DNA from: UBA961 sp041191145
GTDB lineage: Bacteria; Bacteroidota; Ignavibacteria; Kapaibacteriales; UBA961
Length of the DNA: 64,000 bases
Assembly: GCA_041191145.1 (NCBI GenBank)
Contig: JBEEPK010000001.1
Location: 1-64,000 of the forward strand
Reading direction: 5' to 3'
Shown: positions 17,825 to 26,383 of the stretch, one piece after another
Layout: every line of letters begins with the position of its first letter
Numbering within the stretch: the first letter of the stretch is position 1
Made by a program: the position numbers and the translations under genes
The notes under the pieces: generated by a model
Seen by the model: only the letters and a program-made list of their open reading frames with translations
The model's database searches: none
Told to the model about the DNA's origin: nothing

Positions 17825-18760
17825 TCATGTAGGTTCGATTGAACTTTCTTTTTTGGGAAAAACCAAAGAAAGAATCACGGATGCTGCCAGTATGATGAGA
17901 ACAAAGAGAAGGGCGAAATGTATGGGCACATGATAGATACCACTGATCATCATTTTCACACCTATAAAACTCAAAATGATTGCGAGACCATAATTGAGAT
18001 AGTGGAATAATCCAACAACTCCAGCCAATGCGAAATACAATGATCGCAAACCAAGAATTGCAAAAATATTAGATGTATAAACAATGAAAGGATCAGGAGA
18101 AACAGCCAATACCGCCGGTATGGAATCCAAAGCAAATACTAAATCTGTTGTCTCAACGAGGGCTAATACAAGGAAGAGTGGAGTAGCAAAGACATACCCC
18201 ATTTTTCTTACAAAAAACTTATCCTCGTGATAATGCTTCGAAACACCAAAAAATCTACGAACCAATTTCAATGTCCATGACGATTCAGGTTTAAACTCTA
18301 CATCATCTTTGGAGAAAAATAATTTGAAGCCGGTGAATACAAGGAAAGCACCAAGAATATAAATGATGAATTTGAACTTCGCCAGAATTGCCACACCGAC
18401 AATTATAAACAAAGCACGCATCACCAAAGCACCGAGAACACCCCAGAACAAGACTTTATGTTGATATTTGTCCGGGACTTTGAAATAACTAAATATCGTA
18501 AGGAAAATAAAAAGATTGTCAACACTCAATGATTTCTCAATGATATATGCTGTGAGGAACTCTGTAGCTTGCACAGTAGAGCGAAGGAAAAATATACCAA
18601 CTGCGAAAAGACCTGCAAGGGCAATCCAAAAAGCACTCCACCATAAAGCTTCTTTAACAGAGACTGCATGTGCTTTCTTATGAAAAACACCAATATCTAA
18701 TGCTAGCATTATGAGAATGAAGATGTGGAAACCTATCCACAGGTATTGTTCATTGGACAT
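17825..18760 (-). CDS. TerC/Alx-family integral membrane protein
   Basis: This 311-residue polytopic protein has the TerC hallmarks EKSLSVDNLFIF and ETTDLVFALDSIPA, with acidic residues inside membrane helices, and about eight hydrophobic segments. Family members (Alx, MeeF/MeeY-type) export manganese or support metal loading of secreted enzymes. The substrate here is inferred. The 60-nt gap upstream is too short for a full yybP-ykoY manganese riboswitch, which often precedes such genes, and I see none. It follows the class V aminotransferase gene on the same strand. Confidence 0.9.
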   Translation of the reverse strand: MSNEQYLWIGFHIFILIMLALDIGVFHKKAHAVSVKEALWWSAFWIALAGLFAVGIFFLRSTVQATEFLTAYIIEKSLSVDNLFIFLTIFSYFKVPDKYQHKVLFWGVLGALVMRALFIIVGVAILAKFKFIIYILGAFLVFTGFKLFFSKDDVEFKPESSWTLKLVRRFFGVSKHYHEDKFFVRKMGYVFATPLFLVLALVETTDLVFALDSIPAVLAVSPDPFIVYTSNIFAILGLRSLYFALAGVVGLFHYLNYGLAIILSFIGVKMMISGIYHVPIHFALLFVLIILAASVILSLVFPKKESSIEPT

Positions 18761-18820
18761 AGTGTTTTCTACACAAAGAAATATAGGTCAAATTGATGAA
18801 CACAATGAATTGAGTGGTGA

Positions 18821-20110
18821 TCATCCTTGCAATCCTTTGACCTCGCCTCTCAGTATTGAGAGAAGAACCTCCGCAAAATAATCAATTTCACTGTCCGAAA
18901 TGTAAATGTTCGGCGTAATTCTTATCCCATCTATATTAGCATACTTAATGGGAGTGGTAATTATTCTATGTGTATTGAATAGGTATTCCCCAATTTTGGC
19001 ATGATCAAAGCCTTCGATTCTAAAAACCATCAATCCACACCATTGAGTTGAATCTTTGATATTAGACATAAAGCTCACTCTGGGATCATCCTTGATTCTG
19101 TTTATCCAACGCAATTGCATTTCTCTCAATCTGGAAGCTTTTCTTTCAAGCCCAACTCTTTCATTGAATGCTATTGCTTCAGTCACTGCATTATGCAAAG
19201 AGGCAGGATGAGTGCCTATCTCTTCAAACTTCTTTATTGAATCATTCATTTCCGGTCCTGCCGCCATGAGTGGCCAAATCGATGAAATTTTGTCCTTGGC
19301 CACATAGAGCATTCCATTTCCAACCGGTGCATAAAGCCATTTATGCAATGATGTCCCGAAATAGTCACATTGGAGATCTTCTTGAGTAAATGGAAAGTGA
19401 GCAAATGAATGCGCTCCGTCAACTATACATTCAATGCCCTTTTCCTTGGCAAGCATGCAAATTTCTTTCACAGGATAGATTTGACCTGAACAAAATGCAA
19501 CATGCGACACATGAATGACTTTTGTCTTTTTATTGATTGCCTGCTTAAAAGCATTCACTATATCCATGGGATCCATGACAGGAACAGAAATTGGTATTTT
19601 TTTAATTATTATGCCATCTCTTCTAGATCTTTGTTCCCAAGCGGTTAACATCCTTGGATAATCATGTTCGGTGGTGAGTACTTCGTCTCCCTTTTGCAAA
19701 GTCAAACCCATTTGGATATGATGAAGACTTTCACTTGCATTTCTCGTAATGGCTATTTCTTCGTTAGAAACGCCAAATACTTGAGCAATTCCTTGCCTAA
19801 CTCTCTCCAAACCTGGTTCTTGTTGTTGCCAAATATTTCTTGCAGGGGCTTGATTTGCATAGTCCAAACCGGTATGCAATGCTTGCATCACTGATCTTGG
19901 GCTAGGACTTACTCCTCCATTATTCAAATTGATCATTGTTCTATCCATCGGAAATTCGGTTCTGATGGATTGCCATAAGTCATTGTCATTCAATGGTTTG
20001 TGCTTTTCATTCTCAGCACTTTGAAGAACTGTGAATGCTTGAATTGGTGTTGCCAGCATCAGACCTGCTTTCAGAAGCAATCTTCGATCAATTTGAGAAG
20101 GAAGTTTCAT
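18821..20110 (-). CDS. Exported class V aminotransferase (isopenicillin N epimerase/CsdA-like)
   Basis: This 429-residue PLP enzyme resembles class V aminotransferases. Key blocks are MINLNNGGVSPSP, ITRNASESLHHI, the PLP-ring residue region VDGAHSF, and TSLHKWLYAPVGNG with PLP lysine 257. The N-terminus (IDRRLLLKAGLMLATPIQAF) looks like a Tat twin-arginine leader, so the cofactor-loaded enzyme would be exported folded. The substrate is unknown. I chose ATG 20110 (GGTGAG upstream) over an earlier ATG at 20170, which would bury the twin arginines. It is divergent from the LD-carboxypeptidase gene, which also has a Tat-like leader. Confidence 0.85.
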   Translation of the reverse strand: MKLPSQIDRRLLLKAGLMLATPIQAFTVLQSAENEKHKPLNDNDLWQSIRTEFPMDRTMINLNNGGVSPSPRSVMQALHTGLDYANQAPARNIWQQQEPGLERVRQGIAQVFGVSNEEIAITRNASESLHHIQMGLTLQKGDEVLTTEHDYPRMLTAWEQRSRRDGIIIKKIPISVPVMDPMDIVNAFKQAINKKTKVIHVSHVAFCSGQIYPVKEICMLAKEKGIECIVDGAHSFAHFPFTQEDLQCDYFGTSLHKWLYAPVGNGMLYVAKDKISSIWPLMAAGPEMNDSIKKFEEIGTHPASLHNAVTEAIAFNERVGLERKASRLREMQLRWINRIKDDPRVSFMSNIKDSTQWCGLMVFRIEGFDHAKIGEYLFNTHRIITTPIKYANIDGIRITPNIYISDSEIDYFAEVLLSILRGEVKGLQG

Positions 20111-20368
20111 AATTCTCACCGGAAGTTTATGGCGGAATTTATGAAAAAAAGATTGAACATACATCCTCAAAAGCTTACAAGGAATTCATTGCTTATTCAA
20201 CATGAAATGGAAAAAGCCATGAAATTCCACTTCTACTGGCAATTTGTAGTGTGGAAAACTCTTAATTTTTGTATTTTTAGGACCATGGTAATATATATTC
20301 TTTATAAAACAAACCTTGGATTAAGCCTTTATTTTCAATTGATTTTGTACAAATCATAGTTTGAGATC
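20111..20368. other. Divergent intergenic region
   Basis: This 258-bp AT-rich gap separates the divergent aminotransferase and LD-carboxypeptidase genes and must hold both promoters. I see no perfect TAnnTTTG box; TAATTTTTG near 20263 is a near miss. No ORF or stable hairpin stands out. Confidence 0.4.
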
Positions 20369-21490
20369 ATGATGAAACGCAGATCATTTCTTCACTCGGT
20401 TGGAACAGGTTTTTCAGTACTTGGCTTTGCATCGATTCAAGCAAAAGCAAATACTGGAAACGGAGAATTTGTGAATACAACAGAGTCCGTGCTTTCCAAT
20501 AATATGAACAAGCACTCTGATTTTGTTTCATTGCTTCCTTCCGCATTGAAAAAGGGATCTACAATCGGAATTACCGCTCCCGCAAGTGGCGTTGATAATG
20601 CAGAGATTCAAGAAGGCATTGCTTTGTTGAAGGCAAGTGGTTATTCAATTGTATTGGGCAATACATTAACAAGAAAATTTGGTTATCTCTCTGCACCTGA
20701 CTCAGAAAGGGCTGCAGAGTTCATGGAATTTGTAGAAAGGCCTGACATAGATTGCATTCTTTGTGCAAGAGGTGGATATGGCGTGATGAGAATTCTTCCA
20801 ATGTTGGATTTTGGCGTTATTCGGGCCAATCCTAAGATTATCATTGGTTATAGCGATATCACTGCTTTGCTTGTTGCAATCACCAAACTTAGCAATGTGA
20901 TTACATATCATGGACCTGTTGCATCTTCTACCTTTGACTCTTTCACTGTTGATTATTTCAAGAAAACTCTTTGTAAACCAATTGCGAATGAGATAATTAC
21001 GGAACCGATTTTATCTGAATACACTCCAATATCCTTCAGTGATTCAAGAATGACTACATTATCCAAGGGTATTGCAAAAGGCAGATTAACAGGTGGCAAT
21101 TTGTCTATGATAGTTGCAACACTTGGTACTCCTTATGAAATCGACACAAAGGATTCCTTATTATTTCTTGAAGACATAGCGGAAGAACCATATAGGATAG
21201 ACAGAATGCTCACGCAGTTATGGCTTGCCGGTAAGCTTCAACAATGTGCAGGTATCATTCTTGGTCAGTTTAAGAATTGTGAAGCAAAGAAGGTACCGGG
21301 TTTTGAAGTATCATTCTCTTTGCAAGAAGTTTTGGAATCTCGAATTACTTCGTTAGGTATACCCGCTGTTTATGGTCTTCCTATTGGGCATGTCAAGAGT
21401 AAAATGACAATTCCATTAGGTGTAATGGCCGAATTGGATGCCGGGAATAAAACATTTTCTATAATGGAAAGACCTGTCTCTGTTTCTTGA
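20369..21490 (+). CDS. ldcA: LD-carboxypeptidase, S66 family (LdcA/MccF-like)
   Basis: This 373-residue serine peptidase resembles LdcA, which removes the terminal D-Ala from muropeptide tetrapeptides during cell-wall recycling, and MccF. The nucleophile region is GYSDITAL with Ser162. The catalytic Glu/His region contains LFLEDIAEEPYRIDRML and GLPIGHVKSKMTIPLG. The N-terminus MKRRSFLHSVGTGFSVLGFAS is a Tat-like twin-arginine leader, so this copy probably acts in the periplasm, unlike cytosolic E. coli LdcA. Two adjacent ATGs (20369 and 20372) are possible starts. Confidence 0.88.
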   Translation: MMKRRSFLHSVGTGFSVLGFASIQAKANTGNGEFVNTTESVLSNNMNKHSDFVSLLPSALKKGSTIGITAPASGVDNAEIQEGIALLKASGYSIVLGNTLTRKFGYLSAPDSERAAEFMEFVERPDIDCILCARGGYGVMRILPMLDFGVIRANPKIIIGYSDITALLVAITKLSNVITYHGPVASSTFDSFTVDYFKKTLCKPIANEIITEPILSEYTPISFSDSRMTTLSKGIAKGRLTGGNLSMIVATLGTPYEIDTKDSLLFLEDIAEEPYRIDRMLTQLWLAGKLQQCAGIILGQFKNCEAKKVPGFEVSFSLQEVLESRITSLGIPAVYGLPIGHVKSKMTIPLGVMAELDAGNKTFSIMERPVSVS

Positions 21491-21613
21491 TTGGAATAGT
21501 GACTTTTTATTCTTTTCATTGTCTTTATTTTATCAAATCCGTGAAAATGCAGCATTTCACGAGTTGTTTACATTGATTTAAACTTTATTTCATAATCGAT
21601 TGGAGAATCTTCG

Positions 21614-24600
21614 ATGATTCTATTCATACGGTCACTCGCTCTATGTATGGTGATTTTCTCGGCAATAGGAGTCTCGTTCGCACAGAACAGATTCAATGCT
21701 TATACACCTGATGCAGAGAAATTTCCAAAAGTTCGCTCATTCTATGAAGCAGCAGACATTAACAATGTCCCTATTCCCGGATTGAGTGCCGGAGATTTTA
21801 AAGTTGTAGAAAATGGCATTACCATTCCTGCTTCCGACATTACTCAAAAGTGTTCTACCATCGTTGATGGTCCAGAATTGAGCGTTGTGTTGGTTATTGA
21901 CAAAAGCGCATCAATGTCTGAGCAAGTTGGATCCAGACCGGAAGAAACTCGCTTTAGATTTGTGAAGCAGGCTTCAAAATTGTTTGTAAGCTTGCTCAAT
22001 TTTATTGGAAGGACCAAAGTCGCAGTAGTTTCATTTGATGGCCAGGCTTATCTCGAGCATGATTGGTCTAATAATAGAAACTCCCTTCTAAAATCGATTG
22101 ATTCTATGATTCTTGGATCAGCTACATATTATGATCCGCCATTATTGCACAAACAATGGGGCGCAATAACACTTATCAAAGATCGATATGTTAAAGAGAA
22201 TCTTCCTGCTACTGTCAAGAAAGTCATTATTTTCTTGACTGATGGTGAACCCAACAAGCCCCCTACCAGAGATACAATCAAAAAAGAATTGCTTGATAAT
22301 GGCATTGCATTTTATGCAATCACTGCATTCATGGGTATGAATAAAGATTTAGCAACTTGGGCTGATTTAACAGGTGGTGAAAGTTATGAAGCAAACTCTA
22401 AAGATGCATATTCTAAGCTACAGGAAATCTATTCTGAGATTGCAAAGAAATTACAAGCGAAAGAAGTATGCTATTTAGAGTGGAATTCCCCTATGGGTTG
22501 TAATGAAGAAAGTAGGACCAGAACGGTATACATAACATTACAGAAGAATATAAACATAACTGATACATCTTCTTATCAAGCTCCCGCTTCAAGTGTCATG
22601 AAGCTCGAAGTCAATCCACCAATTGTGTCATTTGGAAATCCCGCCGTTGGTGCTTCCATTGACAAATTAGTCAATGTGGAAGCCAAAAATGGAAAGTTAA
22701 TTGTCACCGCAGATCCTCCGGCACCTGCTGGAAATGCAAGCTTTACTGTAACTAGTTTCAATGGAAATGCATGGAATGGATCTACTCCTCAAGTAATTGA
22801 TTCAGGAAAAACAGCGATTGTTGGAGTTCGATTTACACAAGGAACCACACTGGATTTCAGACAAAGCGGTCTTCGAATTAAGGGGAATCCATGCGATCCA
22901 CCATTGATACCTCTTGTAGGCGGTACTTCAGACATTCAACTTCTCGATCCAATTAATTCAGAGATTCGTTCAACTTGTAATGACTTAACAATTCTTTGGG
23001 CAGGAGTTGATTCTACACAAGAAGTTATCATTCAATATAGCGCTGATAATGGAGTAACTTGGAATCTTCTCACCGATAAGGCGAAGGGTCTCAAGTATAT
23101 CTGGTCTTCTGATGAATTGAAGAAACTCAGCACAAAAGGACAATACAAAATTCGTGTTGGTCTTCCCCCTTCTAAAACATATGTCTGGGCAAAGAATATT
23201 GGTGGTACATTGACTGATTCAAGCGTAAGCCTTGCATTGTCCCCTGATGGTCAATATTCTTATGTTGCCGGAAATTTTGAAGGCAATGGTTCATTTGATG
23301 GCAAACCAATGGTAAGTATATCCGGAAGTAGAGATGGATTCTTTGCCAAACTGGATATCGGTGGTAATGTTGAATTCGTGAAGAATGTTGGTGGCCCCGG
23401 TGCAGATGCAGTAACTGGTATTGCCGCTGGTGACAATAATGCCGCATATGTGACAGGACACTTTATCGGTGAATCCACATTTGGATTTGTGACTAAAAAA
23501 TCTTCAAGCTTGACAGGCAAAAACTTCTTCATGGCTCGTGTCGAGCCTGATGGAGGAACTGTCATCGTTCAAACTCTCGGTGCAACTGCAACCAATCCAA
23601 CTGCAGAAGCATATGGTGAACGCATTGCATGGGAACCATTCGAAAAACGCGTATATGTTGAAGGCATGTATAAAGGCGTTCTCACAGCTACCATGCGTGA
23701 TGGAACCAAAGCTACAATCACGAATCGTACTCAACCTATTGTCTGGAAACCATTCACAGCAGTTTTCGATCCTGCAGGAAATTGGCTTGATCTTCAGCCG
23801 ACAAGAACTCAAGGAAAACCATATACAACTCTCAATGCAACCGACAAGGATGGCTGTTTGTATGAGTCAGGTACTTTCACAGGATCAATGACCAAAGATC
23901 CAGGTAATAAGACCATTACATCTGCCGGACAAACTGATGGTTTCATCACAAAATTCTGTGGAACTCCTTCAAGTCAGTCTTCAAGTTTATTGGCATTCCC
24001 TCTTGCAAAAGCAAGATTATATAGCATCGACTCAAATATTCGTTTCAATGTAGGTGTAACTTCAGTTGGCACTCCTAAGGACATGGTTCTAAGTACCGGT
24101 ATTTGTAATGATGGTAATCTTGATACATTCATCGATAGTGTTAGTGTTTCAGATCCTCAATTCAGTTTGAAATCAGTATTAAATGGTCGTCTGTTCCCTT
24201 CTGTCAATTGCGATACTGTACCTATTGAAATATTATTCACTCCAACAGCTCCCGGTGAACACTGTGCTACACTCACATTTTATGCTACTTGCTCCCCAGT
24301 CGTGAAAATGACCATTTGTGGTGAAGCAGTTGAGCCTTGTGATTATATACATGTGGAAGACACAATCTTTGCAAATACACTGGTTGGTGGCAATAGAAGT
24401 ATCACAATAACCAAAGCATTGGAAAATAAGAGTAATATCTTGATCAATGGGAAGATGTCAATTGGCGGTGCTAATCCCGGAGATTTTGCAATTGCAAGTT
24501 ATCGCATGATTGACAGAAATGGCAATCCTTCAGTTGGTGATCCTTCAAATACATTCACAATAAAGCCCGGTGGACATTTGGAGATTACAACCGAGTTCAG

Positions 24601-26329
24601 ACCAACAGCAGTTGGAAAAAGACTTGCATTCATCGATCTTGGCCTTGATACTGTCTGCGTTGATGCAAAGGTACAACTCACAGGTGAAGGCGAAGCTCAA
24701 CTCACAGCTTCTGCTACTGATGCAATTTGGAATTGCGTTCCTGTTGGCGGTAAAGATCAAAAGAATGTTGTAATTACAAATAATGGTAATAGTGAACTTG
24801 CAGTAAAGAGTATTAGACTTTTACAAAATAATGGCACTTTCTCAATACTGAATATTCCAACTTTACCAGTAAATCTTAAAAAGGATGAGACAATTAATCT
24901 CACTGTAGAATTTGCTCCAGTTACAAATACAAATGGTTTGTGGGATTCCGTACTTGTCACTGCAGTTTCGTCCATTGATGCAAATATCAAGGCACCTGAT
25001 TTTGGTGCAAGAGTACAAGGTAATGGTTGTATCGGTGCTCCTGAATATTCAAAGAACTGTTTTGATTCCACTCGCATCGGTAGCAAATCTGTGCCGAAAA
25101 CAAATGCATTGGTAATCAAGAATATGGGACAAGGTCCATTGAAAGTACTTTCAATCAAGCCAATCCCACCAATAGAATTTGAAGCATTCAGCCCTGCAGG
25201 TCCTTTTGATATTCCTTTGAGTGGCTCACAAGAAATTTCTGCTATCTTCATTCCACAGAAAAAGGGTTTGCGTAGTGGTTTCGTTGAAATCGTGACTGAT
25301 GCTCGCAATGTTCCTGATACTGTTGAGTTATGTGGAACAGGATTCCTACCTGACACTGTGATCAATCTAGGCAAGTTCAATGCTTGTGAAAATCCGATCA
25401 TCACAATTCCGTATCCGAATGTGAGCAATTATGATATTGAAACGACAAATACAGCTTCAGGTGCTACCAGTGAATTTAGCATTTCCCCATTGGGTAATTT
25501 CAAAATTCCTGCGAATACAAATCATAATTACTCAATTGTGTTTACACCAAATGCAGCAGGTAGTTATTCTGTGACTGCAAAGCTTGGTGAACGCAATGTG
25601 ACCGTAAATGCAGAGGCAATCACATTGCCCGTCACTATCACTTCTTCAATCAACCCCGGCGAAGTAACACCTGGTCAAAAAGTTGCTTTCAAAGTAAGTG
25701 CTGATATTCAGGGCAATGTCGGTTCAGCTCAAATCAATGCAATGGACATCTTGGTAAGTTATGATTCCAAAGATCTTGATTTCACCGGTACAGTTCGTAC
25801 TTTGAATGGCTGGACATGGACTCCAACTTTGAACGGGAATATTTTGACAGTTTCAGGTACAGGTAATCCAGGTCTCTCGGGCAAAAAAGATTTGTTTGAA
25901 GCGGACTTCAATGCATACTTGGGTGATTCAACTTCATTCAAAGTATTTGTAGATGCAAAAGCCAAGGACATTTTTGCAAAGTGTTTAGTCATTGGTAATG
26001 ACACCTCCACATTGAAACTTGCTCCAATTTGTTTTGCAAATGGTAGATTTATCAGAGGTTCCGGTCTAGGTTATGCATTGTCTATTTCAGGTCAATCCCC
26101 TGCTTCTGACATTGCAATGATTGACTATTCAATCGGTATCTCATCAAATACCATCATTGAATTGTATAATTCAATGGGCCAAAAAGTTCATACATTACTT
26201 ACCGGATATGTAAAAGAAGGATCATATCAGCTCAGCATTGATGCTCATCAATTACCTGCCGGCATGTATACATGTATCTTGAAATCCGGTCCTTATGCAA
26301 ATCAAGTGCAGCTCATTATTGCCAAGTAA
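21614..26329 (+). CDS. Large VWA-domain surface protein with T9SS sorting signal
   Basis: This 1571-residue secreted protein has a signal peptide (about 1-23), a VWA domain (about 90-285) with an intact MIDAS start Asp96-Lys-Ser98-Ala-Ser100, then beta-rich repeats. Residues about 525-770 contain SBBP-like beta-propeller repeats (WAKNIGG, FFAKLD, VTGHF). Residues about 800-1330 hold repeated Ig-like choice-of-anchor-D/ASH-type modules, recognisable from ITNNGNSELAV, IKNMGQGPLKV and VEFAPV. A cohesin-like region follows (about 1337-1470). The last about 80 residues (ELYNSMGQKV, LPAGMYTC) fit a type IX secretion type A sorting domain. It is probably exported and attached to the cell surface as an adhesin. 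GGAG precedes the ATG. A strong bidirectional terminator follows. Confidence 0.85.
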   Translation: MILFIRSLALCMVIFSAIGVSFAQNRFNAYTPDAEKFPKVRSFYEAADINNVPIPGLSAGDFKVVENGITIPASDITQKCSTIVDGPELSVVLVIDKSASMSEQVGSRPEETRFRFVKQASKLFVSLLNFIGRTKVAVVSFDGQAYLEHDWSNNRNSLLKSIDSMILGSATYYDPPLLHKQWGAITLIKDRYVKENLPATVKKVIIFLTDGEPNKPPTRDTIKKELLDNGIAFYAITAFMGMNKDLATWADLTGGESYEANSKDAYSKLQEIYSEIAKKLQAKEVCYLEWNSPMGCNEESRTRTVYITLQKNINITDTSSYQAPASSVMKLEVNPPIVSFGNPAVGASIDKLVNVEAKNGKLIVTADPPAPAGNASFTVTSFNGNAWNGSTPQVIDSGKTAIVGVRFTQGTTLDFRQSGLRIKGNPCDPPLIPLVGGTSDIQLLDPINSEIRSTCNDLTILWAGVDSTQEVIIQYSADNGVTWNLLTDKAKGLKYIWSSDELKKLSTKGQYKIRVGLPPSKTYVWAKNIGGTLTDSSVSLALSPDGQYSYVAGNFEGNGSFDGKPMVSISGSRDGFFAKLDIGGNVEFVKNVGGPGADAVTGIAAGDNNAAYVTGHFIGESTFGFVTKKSSSLTGKNFFMARVEPDGGTVIVQTLGATATNPTAEAYGERIAWEPFEKRVYVEGMYKGVLTATMRDGTKATITNRTQPIVWKPFTAVFDPAGNWLDLQPTRTQGKPYTTLNATDKDGCLYESGTFTGSMTKDPGNKTITSAGQTDGFITKFCGTPSSQSSSLLAFPLAKARLYSIDSNIRFNVGVTSVGTPKDMVLSTGICNDGNLDTFIDSVSVSDPQFSLKSVLNGRLFPSVNCDTVPIEILFTPTAPGEHCATLTFYATCSPVVKMTICGEAVEPCDYIHVEDTIFANTLVGGNRSITITKALENKSNILINGKMSIGGANPGDFAIASYRMIDRNGNPSVGDPSNTFTIKPGGHLEITTEFRPTAVGKRLAFIDLGLDTVCVDAKVQLTGEGEAQLTASATDAIWNCVPVGGKDQKNVVITNNGNSELAVKSIRLLQNNGTFSILNIPTLPVNLKKDETINLTVEFAPVTNTNGLWDSVLVTAVSSIDANIKAPDFGARVQGNGCIGAPEYSKNCFDSTRIGSKSVPKTNALVIKNMGQGPLKVLSIKPIPPIEFEAFSPAGPFDIPLSGSQEISAIFIPQKKGLRSGFVEIVTDARNVPDTVELCGTGFLPDTVINLGKFNACENPIITIPYPNVSNYDIETTNTASGATSEFSISPLGNFKIPANTNHNYSIVFTPNAAGSYSVTAKLGERNVTVNAEAITLPVTITSSINPGEVTPGQKVAFKVSADIQGNVGSAQINAMDILVSYDSKDLDFTGTVRTLNGWTWTPTLNGNILTVSGTGNPGLSGKKDLFEADFNAYLGDSTSFKVFVDAKAKDIFAKCLVIGNDTSTLKLAPICFANGRFIRGSGLGYALSISGQSPASDIAMIDYSIGISSNTIIELYNSMGQKVHTLLTGYVKEGSYQLSIDAHQLPAGMYTCILKSGPYANQVQLIIAK

Positions 26330-26340
26330 ATCGACCACGA

Positions 26341-26380
26341 AAAAAAAAGCCCGCTTCATTTTTGAAGCGGGCTTTTTTTT
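26341..26380. terminator. Bidirectional intrinsic terminator
   Basis: A GC-rich 10-bp stem GCCCGCTTCA/TGAAGCGGGC with loop TTTT is flanked by eight A residues and nine T residues. It lies between the convergent VWA gene and the 7TM-HD gene and should stop transcription from both sides. Confidence 0.95.
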
Positions 26381-26383
26381 TCA

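Noticed and set aside
18761..18820. Possible yybP-ykoY riboswitch before the TerC gene
   Set aside because: The gap is only 60 nt and no matching hairpin set is visible.
21540..21561. Imperfect hairpin CGTGAAAATG/CATTTCACG before the VWA gene
   Set aside because: One bulged A and no T-run; too weak to call a terminator or operator.
24757..25428. Minus-strand ORF of 223 codons
   Set aside because: It lies fully within and antisense to the VWA gene and has no recognisable motif or independent start signals.
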